From: Spirodela intermedia
Lineage: Eukaryota; Streptophyta; Magnoliopsida; Alismatales; Araceae
Direction of reading: 5' to 3'
Assembly: GCA_902729315.2 (NCBI GenBank)
Contig: LR746266.1
Location: forward strand, 67,001 to 131,000
Length of the DNA stretch: 64,000 nt
Each line of letters begins with the position of its first letter. The stretch's first letter is position 1. Both the position numbers and the translations under genes were made by a program. Positions 35,381-47,400 of this stretch are shown here, piece after piece. The notes below the pieces were generated by a model that was not told where the DNA came from, ran no database searches, and saw nothing but the letters and a program-made list of their open reading frames with translations.

Positions 35381-35559
35381 TAGGAATAAATGCAGCACCT
35401 TTACAAGACGCATTTCTAGATGAACAATTGATGGCAGCTCAACATCAACCATCACCATGGTATGCACATATTGTTAATTTTCTGGTTTCTGGAAAAACTC
35501 TAGAACAGTGGGATAAGAACAGAAAAAATCATTTCTTTTCTAAGATTAAAAATTATTTT

Positions 35560-36747
35560 TGACATGATCCTGATTTATATTACTTGGGCAATGATCAAAT
35601 TTTAAGGAGATGTGTTCTTGAAGAAGAATATCATAGCATTATTAACATGTGCCATTCATCTAACTGTGGAGGACATTTCTCTGGACAAAAAACAACTGCA
35701 AAAATTTTTTAGTGTGGTTTTTATTGGCCTACAATCATTAGAGATTCTATAGAATTTAGTAGAATATGTATTTCATGCCAATCTATAGGTAATATGAGTA
35801 AAAAAGATGAAATGCCTATGAGTAACATGTTAGTAGTCGAAATTTTTGATGTATAGGGAATAGATTTCATGGGTCCCTTCCCATCAGCTGAAAAATATGA
35901 ATATATTTTGCTTGCTGTTGATTATGTGTCGAAGTGGGTGGAAGCTATTCCTACTAGAACTAATGATCATAAAATCGTGATGAAATTTGTGTAGGAAAAT
36001 ATTTTTTCGAGATTTCGATGTCTTAGAGTGATTATTAGTGATGGAGGAACACATTTTACAAATAAACATTTCAAGGAATTGTTGAAAAAGAATGAAGTAC
36101 ACCACAAAGTAGCCACTCTATATCATCCCTAAACAAATGGGCAAGTTGAAGTAGCAAATAGGGAAATTCAGAGAATTTTGAGAAAAATAATTAGACCAAA
36201 TAGGAAAGATTGGCCCACGAAATTACAAGATGCATTATGGGCTTATAGAATAACTTATAAAAATCCCATAGGTATGTCCCCATTTCGTCTCATTTTTGGA
36301 AAGCCATGTCATCTTCTTGTGGAAATAGAGCATAAAGTATTATGGGCTATAAAAAATTTATGTATGGATGAGAAATCAGCTGGTGGGCATAGAATTTTTC
36401 AACTACATGAATTAGAGGAGTTGAGGAATGAAGCTTATGAAAATCATAGAATATATAAAGAAAAAACTAAAACTTTCCATGATAAATACATTAGCAAAAG
36501 AAAAATTGATGTTGGACAAAAAGTGTGGTTATATGATTCTAGGCTGAAATTATTCCCAGGAAAATTAAAATCAAAATGGAAAGGGCCTTATGTGGTGGAA
36601 GAGACATATGATCATGGGGCTGTAATGATTAAAGATCTTAAAAGTGATCATAACTTTAAGATAAATGGACAGTGGCTTAAACATTACATAGAACATGAAT
36701 GCCTTGCAGAAAAAGAAATTTTATTATTAAAAGAAATTCAAGAGTAA
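35560..36747 (+). pseudogene. Integrase (broken)
   Basis: An HHCC-like zinc region lies at about 35640-35790 (CHSSNCGGHFSGQKT ... ICISCQS). The DDE core follows: GIDFMGPFPSAEKYEYILLA, DYVSKWVEAIPT, VIISDGGTHFTNKHFKELL and the TNGQVEVANREIQ block. The C-terminal part (RKDWPTKLQDALWAYRITYK, SPFRLIFGKPCHLLVEIEHK, GPYVVEETYDHGAV) is open to 36747. Stops at about 35710, 35856, 35993 and 36130 (CATCCCTAA, expected CAA) inactivate it. Confidence 0.85.
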
Positions 36748-38251
36748 GACCAAGGAGTTCAACTGGAGATATTAAATTCAACACTGCATGAGAGGCAACC
36801 CATGGTTTTTATTTCATTCTGTTTGATTTTTTTTAAGCTCTATTTTTCTTAGAATTTTGCAGTACTTGTTTCTGTATTTGTTTTTTTTTTGAAAAAATGC
36901 AAGAGGAGGAGTGTAAGATGAAGTGGAAAATTAAAAATGAGGTTGAGGTGATGTCTTTCTGAGCTTCATCATTTATGAAAATATTTTTAATGCTTAACTT
37001 TTTAGATATGCATACTTCACTTGAAAATTATATTTTCTACATATTTTATTTCGAGTTTTCTGTGTCATTGAGGACAATGCCATTTTTAAGTTGGGAGGTG
37101 AAGTATTCATTATTAATTTATGCTATAAAACGATTAAGACCATGTGTTTGCATTTTATTCAACTTAGAACAGCAACTAAAAAAATAAAAATAAAATAAAA
37201 TTCGGAAAAATTGTAACATCTATTTTCTGGCTTTCTGTTAGAAACAACAGACTGTCAAAAACAGCAGACAAAAAATAGCTCGAAATTTGAAATCACAGAA
37301 GACCTTTTTCTCACATTTCAATCCGCTAGATATATATTACTGAAATTCAAAATTACAACAATAAAAAAGATAGTTTTGATTTATTTTTGACAAATTTATT
37401 GCTGCTAAAAATAGAACTAAAAAAAGAAAACAGAATTGTCAGAACTATCTAATTTACAAATTCCTTACATCATATTACATGCATGAAAAATTAAATCAAT
37501 TAGATTGATTGATACCAAAAGATACTAGGAAGATTATTATTGAGTCAAAAGAATGATCTAGTAACATAAAATGTTGGAATACTCCTTGGATACATGATAG
37601 ATAACATAGATTTGATTTTACAGATTTTCACTTCATGATCTTGATGGATAGTATTTACTTGATGTGAAAATTTGATTAATCGTTTGAGTTTAACGGAGAT
37701 TTTTACACCTTGATCTATAAGACTTGTGAGGAGAAATCACTTATTTCGAAAAAAGAAAAAGAAAAAAGAGAGAGCAATGTGAAAAATCTAGAAATGAAGA
37801 GTACACATGGAGGGTGTGAGACATCATTCTTATTGTCGAAATTTATTTATAGGAAAAGTTACTTATCCACTATTTAAAAAAAAAAAAAGAGGAAGAAATA
37901 TAGTGCAAACTTCAAAAATCAAGTCATAGAAAAAGGGAAATGTAAGATCAATATTATTCTTGGATGAGTATTGATAATTAGAACATCTTGTAAATACATC
38001 TATGAGTGAAGAAGTGATAAAGATGTGAATAGAAGAAGTGAAGTCTAGATTGTTATTCCAATGAGTGTTTAAACATTTAAGTGCTTGGCATCATTCTTAA
38101 ATACTTGATATAAGAATCCAAAGTGTTTAACGATGCATCATTTTTAATTATATATCTTTTTCTATATTGAAATATGATATTTGAGATTTGTAAAATTTTA
38201 TTTTCGTAATTTCATTGCTAAGGGACTAGCAATGATTTAAGTTGGGGGGTG
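36748..38251 (+). other. Non-coding tail of the element and polypurine tract
   Basis: About 1.5 kb of AT-rich sequence with no envelope-like frame. It ends in GTTGGGGGGTG at 38241-38251, a polypurine tract positioned directly before the TGATAAGTC start of the LTR, as required for plus-strand priming. Confidence 0.65.
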
Positions 38252-38844
38252 TGATAAGTCTTCATTATCATGAGTTAATAATTAGTAAATAATATAGTTT
38301 TAGCCTTAACTCATGATAAATAGACTTATATTTATGTTAAAGAATAATTTTTAGTTTTTAATTGATTAACATGATTTTTTTGGGTAATTATGTGATTTTA
38401 TATGATTTTTATAATCTTACTTTTGAGATAAATGAAGAACAAGAAATAAAAATAAAAATATTGCAAAAATGGGGGGACCCATCGGCTAACTGGGCCCGCA
38501 AGCGGGTCGGAAGCACAGTCGGGGAGTAAGCCGCGAGTAGGGGCTCGAGCAGCTTGGCTTGGGGACCGATAGGGCACACGTACGCCACTCCCCTTCCACG
38601 TCACCGGTGGCTAGCCGGCTGTGGGGCAAGGAGTGGTCGTACACGCGAGAGAAGGGATTTTGCTTACAAAGCTAACATTACTATATATTCACCCGAACAA
38701 TCGGCATACAACCGATGTGGGACTAAACCCCCGTCACACCTTCCTCAGAAGAGGCGGGCGACCGGCGCGGGTTTAAATCCTTTCAGAGTCAAAATTCATA
38801 TATTTTTATCTGATTATCGTGACTTTCCTGTAGATCACCGGTGA
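38252..38844 (+). repeat. LTR 5' half, left arm of a large palindrome
   Basis: It starts TGATAAGTCTTCATTATCATG after the polypurine tract and runs to CACCGGTGA. It is an inverted match to 38871-39464 with scattered substitutions, and 26 bp separate the arms. It is rich in CpG compared with the sister copies at 19.1 and 45.1 kb. Confidence 0.88.
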
Positions 38845-38870
38845 AAGATTAAGCAACGAGAATTGCTGGA

Positions 38871-39464
38871 TCATCGATGATTTGTAGGAAAGTCGCGATA
38901 ATTAGATAAAAATATATGAATTTTGACTTTGGAAGGATTCAAACCCGCACCGGTTGCCTGCCTCTTCTGAGGAAGGTGTGATGGGGGTTTAGTCCCACAT
39001 TGGTTGTACGCCGATTTTTCAAGCGAATATATAGTAATGTTAGCTTTGTAAGCAAAGTCCCTTCTCTCGCGTGTACGACCACTCCTTGCCCCATAGCCGA
39101 CTAGCCACCGGTGACGTGGAAGGGGAGTGGCATACGTGTGCCTTGTCGGTCCCTAAGCCAAGCCACTCGATCCCCTGCTCGCAGCTTACTCCCCGACTGT
39201 GCTTCCGACCCACTTGCAGGCCCGACTGGCCGGTGGGTCCCCCCCATTTTTGCAATATTTTTATTTTTATTTCTTGTTCTTTATTTATCTCAAAAGTACG
39301 ACTGTAAAAATCATATAAAATCACATAATTACCCAAAAAATTCACGTTAATTAATTGTAAACTAAAAATCATTCTTTAACACAAATATAAGTCTATTTAT
39401 CATGAGTTAAGGCTAAAACTATATTATTTACTAATTATTAACTCATGATAATGAAGACTTATCA
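38871..39464 (-). repeat. LTR 5' half, right arm of a large palindrome
   Basis: Reverse-complement partner of 38252-38844. Its outer end, GACTTATCA at 39464, is the LTR terminus abutting the GAACC target-site duplication. Confidence 0.88.
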
Positions 39465-39469
39465 GAACC
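39465..39469. repeat. Right target-site duplication GAACC
   Basis: Exact partner of the repeat at 30414-30418. Confidence 0.8.
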
Positions 39470-40340
39470 CAAACATCATCCCATGAGAAGGTCATTCTGA
39501 TGTGTGAAAGATCATAATAGACAACACCAGCATAGAAAATAGACAGATAATAAAATTGAAGATGTGACAAGAATACAAATCAAAGAACTCAATATAATTT
39601 TGAGATTAATAAATTATTTGCATCTTCTCAAAATGGGATAGAATTAATCTACTCTCATTCAAATTGAAAGCTATATTCAGATATAAAATCGTACTAATTT
39701 TTGTACTCCCTCTTAACTTGTAAGAGATTACAAGTATGTCCTGCCCCCAATATAATAGAAAGAGAAAATGGTTTTCTTTCTTCCCAATTCAGAACACATT
39801 AGGCAAGTGTGTGATGTTCATGTTGTTCAAGTTAAATAAAGATATGATTCATATTGCTATAAATATTACAAATTAAATGCATAACAATTTGATAATGACA
39901 AACATGCATAAGATCAATTAACATATTAATATATCAAATTATGATTATTATTTGGTAATTTGATGAACAAATATCCTTTTACTTATAGAGTTAAATTTAA
40001 TTGAATCAAAATTCAAGTACAACTTAAAATAAGAATGGCAAATACTTTGGGAATTCAAAGAATTAATGTGAATCTAATAATGTTGAATTCTTGAATCTAG
40101 TAGATTTTACTATTCAACATTCTTAATTTGTATATTTCTATGAAAATCATGACTATTTATAAGAAATACCATTATTTAAAGTAATAATTAAGAATTCATA
40201 ATTTATGAGAATTGATGATGTAAACTATGATTATGAGATCTAGATTAGCATAATAGATACCCATGATGAGAAATAATTACTCTTAAATTTTTTATATTAA
40301 ATTAATTAATTCAATTTGGATTGTGACCTGATTTAGAAAT
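39470..40340. other. AT-rich intergenic sequence
   Basis: No gene, LTR or RNA feature recognised. Confidence 0.45.
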
Positions 40341-40344
40341 TTTA

Positions 40345-40490
40345 TAATAAATTTTATAAATTTGAAATTTATAAAACTAGAAAATATTAATTTTAGATAT
40401 TGAAAAATATTTTTGAAAAAATATATCAATTATAATTTAATAAAAGTTCTAAATATAGTAGAAAATTTTCAGATCAATCAGAGAGATGTG
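40345..40490 (-). repeat. Short Athila-family LTR fragment
   Basis: About 145 bp aligned with the left ends of 30419-31440 and 45128-47070 (TTTATAAAACTAGAAAATA, then ATCAATTATAATTTAATAAAAGTTC and a TCAATCAGAGAGATGT block). Confidence 0.6.
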
Positions 40491-40549
40491 TCATGCCGCC
40501 ACCTCACGCTACTGCGTCACCCACCATGTGTTGCATTAGTGACCCCTTG

Positions 40550-41146
40550 GGCACGCATTGATTGACACATTATCTATCACATAGGCTAAGTCTATGGCAA
40601 TAGCTAAAGCTCTTTAGGAAGACTTATGAATGAAAAGTTTTGTTGAAGACATCAAAGTTGGTCGTGAAATTTGGAGGAATATTGGTTTTACATTACAACA
40701 ATCAAAGTTACATTAAATTGGTGAGGAATCAAATATCATGAAAGGACTAAGCACAATCATGTAAAATTTCTTCATACCAAAGAATGGGCAAATTATAGAG
40801 TTTTTCTTCAAAAAACAAATCATGTTGTAGATAATGCTTCATACATGTTGACTAAGCAAGTTACATTAGAGAAATTCAAGATGAAATATTTTCTTGTTCA
40901 TCCTTTTTCTCCCCTTTTCTGTTCCTCACAAGTGAGAAAGTGTGCTGGATATGCTGGTTTAGTTTCTAAAGTTTTCTTTTTATTATTTTTCAATTGCCTT
41001 AATTGTGGAGTGTAAATCTTTTAATTTTACTATTCATTTTGCTCCATCTCTTCTAGTGAAGTCAATATGATTTAATTTAGCATATTTGATAAGGAGCTGT
41101 AAAAGATTTCTAAGGTGGTGAGATATTCATCAAGGTAGAGATTGTT
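40550..41146 (+). pseudogene. Copia RNase H tail
   Basis: Decayed C-terminal end of a Ty1/copia polyprotein. Readable pieces are AKSMAIAKAL, NFFIPKNGQIIEF (copia RTKHIDVRFHFI position) and the following ADMLTK-like region, with several stops. A purine-rich AAGGTAGAGA then precedes the LTR at 41147. The upstream remainder of the element is absent. Confidence 0.6.
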
Positions 41147-41424
41147 GAGATATTGTTTATATCATTTCTTAGTGCAGTTAAGGAATGTAATTAAAAGCAC
41201 ATTGGCCCAAGCATGGACCCAATAAGAGCAAATGAGTAACATGAAATAAACAGTGTTGTTGTTTGCTTTTCTATTATGTTGAAATGTGCTTTTGTAATCT
41301 ATCTAGAGGAGATAAGAAATAAATACTCAATCAAAACTTTAACTTATATGATCTTTTGAATTAATCTACAATATCATTTTTTTCTCCTCCCAAGGTCTCT
41401 CTCTCTCTCTCTCTTGGAAGATGA
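41147..41424 (+). repeat. Copia 3' LTR (possibly cut short)
   Basis: It begins TGTTGAGATATTG after the polypurine tract, shares its body with the fragment at 28120-28345, and ends in a CT run where the next element (TGACATACC) begins at 41425. A terminal CA was not identified. Confidence 0.6.
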
Positions 41425-44400
41425 TGACATACCAAAAGTGTGATATGTCAAGCGTCAGTCAACAATAAAGGGCCCACTAACAGCCTAATCAATTTTAGTA
41501 TAAATATCAGAATTAGGGGATGATTGAACAAGAAGGAATTGACATGTAACCCCTCTATCTCACCTTCCTAGGAAGGAATTTCTTGACACCTTCCTCTCCT
41601 TCTATTTCCATCTAGGTCTCTCTTGCCAACAATGTTGCAAAGCTTTGCTGACCCTCACCTTGGACCACTCTTCTCCTTTGAATTTCCCCTCTCTCCTCCC
41701 TCACCTCCTCTTTTTTTATGAGAAATTGTTTGGATCTAGACACACTTGCACTTTTTTATTGAGATATCATCAAGATTTTTTGTTGAGTCCATAAAAATTT
41801 TCATGGTGCTAAGGAGCATGCACCATCCCAACACATTGGACCTCTTCCTAGGGCTCCAATAGGGGATGCACATTGAGAGGAACACCATGGAGGCTATGGG
41901 GAGGATTCTAGCAGTGAGCACAATATTAGCCCTTGCAAACCTTGGCTTGAAGCACACCTACATTGCAAGGAAGAGTTGCCCATGTTTTTAGGAGGCGACC
42001 TTGAGTGGTGGCTCATGCACATTGACTAATTCTTTGAACTCAACCCCACTAAGCAATGAGACCGGCTGCATCTCGACATGACTCACCTCGAGGGTACATT
42101 ATTATCGTGATTCCATTATTAGAGTCACATTGATGGGTTCATTGGGTGGTGTGACTTGACTAAGCAACTCTTTGAATTTGGTCCCTCCACAACTACCCCC
42201 ATGGCATGGTTGATGGCTCTAAAGATGCACGGTCGAGGAGCTAATCATTTAGTTCGAGGAGGTGGCAGGCTTCTTGGCCCACATGGACTGGGAGGTGCTC
42301 AAAATGACATTCATCAACGCACTTCGAGAGGACATCTGCACTAAGGTGTAAAAAGTTGAGCTTACCTCTATCAAGACAGCTCTGAAGTATGCTTAACAAG
42401 TAGAGGCCAAGTTGTGACAGTGAAAGAAATAGTTATCATGCAATTCTCCATCCACTCTTAGGGTCAAGGGGCTCATCCCAAGATCTCAATCCCTCAATGA
42501 AGTTTGACCCTCACAAATAGTGAGTTCCAATGTTGAAAAACACAAAGACTCTATTTCCTTTGTGATGAGAAGTTCACTCCAATCCATCACTACAATAGGG
42601 AGCTCAACCTCATAGTCATTTATAATGACAACATAGAGATATTAGTTGGTAATGAGGCAGACATGTCACGAGGCCGATGAATTGTCGAATCCAGAAGACA
42701 ACTTTGAGGGCATGAACATCTTGCTGCATACCATACTGGGTGTTTTATTGATCGGGGACCCTCAAGATGAAGGACGACATCTATGGCTGCGAGGTGACAA
42801 TCATGGTGGATGGTGAGGCTTTACACAACTATATATATTGTCAACTCATCGCCCACCTATAACTACCAATTACTATCGCCCACACAACCTTTGGTGATAA
42901 TGGTGTGCCGTGATGTGTCAGTGCTGATCTATGGGCACCTAGTCACATAGGAATTTCTCTTGTTAAACAACAATAATGTAAAAATCTTCTTGAGAATCTA
43001 GTGGCTTCAAACACTAGGGTGGATCACCACCAACTACAACCTCCTCTTACTTTATTTCTATGTTGATGACATGAACCACACATTGCAGAGGACTTATCAT
43101 CACACAAGTGACCATGGCAAAGGAAGGCCACACATCTCATGAAGAAGGCTCATATTGAGGATCTTCACTATATGTCAATGTTGATGACGCCGGTGTTGGT
43201 GAACGAGACACATGGACCAATCATTCCACCACTCATGCCCCTTGATAATATCATTGTCTTATGACTAGGTTCAGCATTGATCTACCAGCGATTATATCAA
43301 TACTCGCATCCCTAGAAGGATGGCCTAGAGCAGCTCATGGTGGAAGAATTGGTGCAAGGGATTATTCGACCCTCATACAATTACTTTGTTGGCCTAACCC
43401 TCTTGGTGAAGAAGAAAGATTGCTCATGGTGTTTCTACTTAGACTATTGTGGCCTTAATAGGCTCACCTTCCCTAACTATTTTCTCATTTTGATTGTTGA
43501 TAAGATACAAAAAGAACTTCATGATTCTACCATCTTCTCTAAGCTTAACCTTAAGTCTGGGTATCACCAAATCCACATGCACGAGGACATCTAAAAAATT
43601 ATGTTTTGAATGCACAAGAGTTGCTATGAGTGCTTGATGATGTCATTTGGCTTGATTAATGCATTTATATTTCAGGTCTCTATGAGTCTCATTTTTCATC
43701 CATACATGTAGAGTTCGATTATGATCTTCTTCAATGATGTTTTAATTTTTAGTCAATTAGAAGCTGATCATGAGGCTCACCTCTGGATCATATAGATGCT
43801 CATTCAGGATCATCAACTAATAATCAACTTCAAAAAGTGTTTTTTCTATCAAAGGCAACCATAATATATAAGACATTAGTTATGAAATGACAGTTGACCA
43901 CAATAAAGTTCAATATGTGCAAAATTAGCCCCCACTAATAAATATGAGGTAATTATAGGGATTCTTAAGGTTGATTGAGTATTTCAAGTATTTTCTAAAA
44001 GACCATGTGAAGATAGCTTGACCACTCACTCAACCCCAAAAGAAAAGTACTTTTACATGGTCAATGACAACTTAATGAACTTTTAAAGAGTTGAAGTAGA
44101 CCCTATATTTAACCTTAATGTTGGCACTCTCTAACTTCACTCAACCCTTTATTCTTAAGATTGATGCTTCAAGTATCAGGGTTAATGTAATTCTAATACA
44201 ATAATGTTATTTCTTCATATATGTTTGTGCCAAGGTCAAATAACCCTTCAACAATTCTAAGTAACAATGGTATAACTCAACTCGACCCAATACAGATGTT
44301 CAATGTAACTCCTCGATTTGTCATTTATGAAGTAATGTAGATAACTCTCCAAGCTTCAATTAACACTTCTCTTTTACCATGTCTCTGAATGATATGTGGA

Positions 44401-44460
44401 ACTCATCTTGAGTGAGGTCTCTTATAATGAATGTAACTCCCTCTAGAATGTACTAGTGAA
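41425..44460 (+). mobile_element. Decayed Ty3/gypsy copy, plus orientation
   Basis: Starts TGACATACCA. Gag-like sequence lies at 41740-42430. A zinc-knuckle/protease region (VMVDGEALHNYI, expected DSGATHN-like) is at 42540-42900. RT is at 43340-43860 (DYCGLNRLTFPNYF, STIFSKLNLKSGYHQIHMHE, MMSFGLINA), and RT/RNase H remnants run to about 44330 (FILKIDASSIRV). The motifs fit chromovirus-type gypsy rather than Athila. It lacks integrase and a 3' LTR and is full of stops. The same sequence recurs inverted at 44500-49194. Confidence 0.75.
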
Positions 44461-44499
44461 GACACTCCCCCAATCAATGATGATAAATAATGAAAAATT

Positions 44500-47400
44500 A
44501 TAAAAGTGTACATCATCCCAAACAAAAATGACGACCACGTCTACTACTGAAAATGGGTGCTTCAAAAGAGAGAAATAAATGTACTCGCTTAGTTAACCCC
44601 AATAATCATTGTAGCTACCTCATATTTGTTAGTGGGAGCTAATTTTACACATCTTGAACTTTGTCGTGGGCGGTCGCCACCCTACTAGTTGATATCCAAT
44701 GTCTCAAATATTTCAACTACCCCTAATAAGAAGAGTACTTTTTGAAGTTGACTGTCAATTGATGATTCCAAAAGAGTGTTAATATGATTCAAAGATGAGT
44801 CTCATGATTGGCCTCTGATTGTCTAAAAACTAGGATATCATCAAAGATTGCCATTATAGAATGTCGTAGGTATGACCAAAAAATGAGGTTTATTAGGGCT
44901 AAAATGTAAAAGGTACAAGTCAACCCAAATGACATCATCATGTACTTGTAGTAGCCCTTGAGTATTCAAAACATACTTTTTTAGATGTACACTTTGTACA
45001 TGTGAAATTGGTGATACTCAAACTTGAGGTTCAACTTGGAGAAGAGAGTGGGATTATAAAGTTCTTTTAGTAGCTCATCAATGATCAGAATGAGAAAATA
45101 GTTTGAGACAATGAGCTTATTGAGGCATGATGTGACTTAGTCATTTAATAATAATACACATAAATTAAAATTTTATAAAACTAAAAAATACTATTTTTTT
45201 AGATATTTAAAAGTATTTTGAAAAAATATATCAATTATAATTCAATAAAAGTTCTAAAAATAGTAGAAAATGTTTAAGTCGATCATAGGAATGTAATATA
45301 ATATCATATAATATTTCAAAAAAAAAATCAAATAATGAGATTTTTATAAATTTTAAACTAAAAAATAAAAATAAATTATATTTAAATTTTAAAAAAAGAA
45401 GAAAAATAAGAGTGTAGACATCAAGATGATGTTTGTATTTGATGAACATAAATCGAACGAAAATAGAGTTTCACCTAACAATCCTTACGTAAGTGATTCC
45501 GTAAAATTTAATTGATCAAATTAATATCTATAAAAGTTAGAAGAATTGTAATTGCACGAAAAATAGTTTAGAAATTTAACATCACACAAAGTATCACTAA
45601 ATAAAATAAAAATTAAGTTAAAAATAGAAAAAGCAAAGTTTTGGTCTTGCGACAATAATCATTGAAATTTTGCGTGTTCAAGAATATTATTGAACAATGT
45701 TCAAGGTCTCAAAAGCTTTCTTTAGACATAGACGAGTTGAGCATTTATTAGATCTCCTTTCAAAGTTCAAAAAATGATGGTCGAAATTAATGTAGAAATT
45801 AAACTAGTAAAATAATAATAAAATAGAGTTTTGGCGTCACAGAAGAGATGTGCCAACGATGCAACAAAATCTTAAAGTTCGAGAGAATTATCATACAACA
45901 TCTATGGCCTCAAAGGCTCTTTCTTTAGAGAAAGTCAATGTGACCATTCTTTAGATCTTCTTTCAAAGCCTAAAAATCAATGAAGTAGGTCATCGAATTA
46001 TCTTCGATGATTGTCACCAACAAAATAGAAAAATAGCAACTTTATAACTCTTCGACGGTTGTCACCTAGCGAAGATCAGTTTGATGGAGGTGGGATGTGT
46101 GTTAGGGAGTTTCATCCTCAAGTTCACACAACAAAAATATATTTTCATCGCATCTAATAAGCTCTTAGGAGGTGACAACTCATCTCTTGGTGGATTCATC
46201 ATCTTCTCGATGATGGCTTATTTGTTGATCAATCATAGATGATTTACTTAATAGATTCACAATCTTTTTATAGTGAATTATTCAATAATTTTAATAATGA
46301 TGCTCTATGAAACGTGTTGATGAGATTTTCATTGATGATGAATCAATTCTGACAACTTAATCCTTCATCGATAATCTATAAAAAAAATATGATTTAATTA
46401 GATAAAAATAAAAATTTTGGCTTTAGTAGGATTTGAACATTCACGTCACCCACCTACATAAGAGAGTGAAATAAGTATACAAATACTTTTATAAAGTGGT
46501 ATCATCAGGGTACCTTCTTCTAATAAATAAGAGGTATCTTTAGGTATAAAAATTATTAAAATATTTTGAAAAAAGTATGACTAGGGTTTAGTCCCACATT
46601 GATTATATGTCGAATTTAAAGATGAATATATAATAATACAAGATTTAAGAATCAATGAATCTCTTTCTCGTGTGTGTATGACCACTCCTTGTCTCATGCC
46701 TGACTGACCACCAATGACATACAAAGATAGTGACATTCACGTGCTCCTTATCAGTTCATCATTGACCATTCATTCTCCTACTCACAACTCTACTTAATAG
46801 TGCTTCTGACTCGCTTGTGGGCCAAGTTGGTCGGTAGGTTCCTTATTTTTTTCTATCTTTTTATTTTTTTAATTTTTCTTTATTTATCTAAAAAATAAGA
46901 TTATAAAAATTATATAAACTCATATAAAATCAAATAATTAATTAAAAATTACATTAACAAATTAAAAACTATTTTTCACAATTTAACATAAATATAAGTA
47001 TATTTATCATGAGTTAAAGCTAAAAATGTATTATTTATTAATTATTAACTCATATATTGAAAACTTATCAAAGCCACAATAATCAATGCATAAAAGTCAG
47101 AGTCATTTTTCTTCTTCACTATGAGGGTTGGGCTAGTGAAGTGGCTGTATAAGGGTCAAATAATCCATTACACCAATTACTCCACCACAAGTTACTCCAA
47201 GACATCCTTCTTGAGATGCAAATATTGATATGGCCACTAGTTCACTGTGTTGAACTTAGTCACAAGATGATGGCATGGTCAAGGGGCTTGGGTGGTGAAA
47301 AGACAAACTTATTGGAGAAAACCCCAAGGAAGTCATATTATAAGGTCATGACGGCCACTTCATGTGCCTTATTTGCCAACACTGACCTATAGTAGAGATC

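Larger units (their letters stand above)
30419..39464 (-). mobile_element. Athila/Tat-like Ty3/gypsy element, TSD-bounded, with inverted interior
   Basis: The 9046-bp element is flanked by the 5-bp direct repeat GAACC (30414-30418 and 39465-39469), the signature of one integration. Its outer ends are LTR ends in minus orientation: TGATGTGACT on the left is the reverse complement of the family's 3' LTR terminus, and GACTTATCA on the right is the reverse complement of its 5' LTR terminus. The gag-pol interior nevertheless runs on the plus strand, with a polypurine tract at 38241-38251 leading into a plus-oriented LTR at 38252. So the interior plus one LTR half has flipped relative to the ends. 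The second half of the 5' LTR, the primer-binding site and the leader appear to have been lost next to 31440. All reading frames are broken. Confidence 0.8.

Noticed and set aside
38252-39464. Terminal inverted repeats of a DNA transposon
   Set aside because: The arms are LTR halves (TGATAAG terminus, adjacent polypurine tract, sister copies elsewhere), with no transposase between them and only a 26-bp loop.
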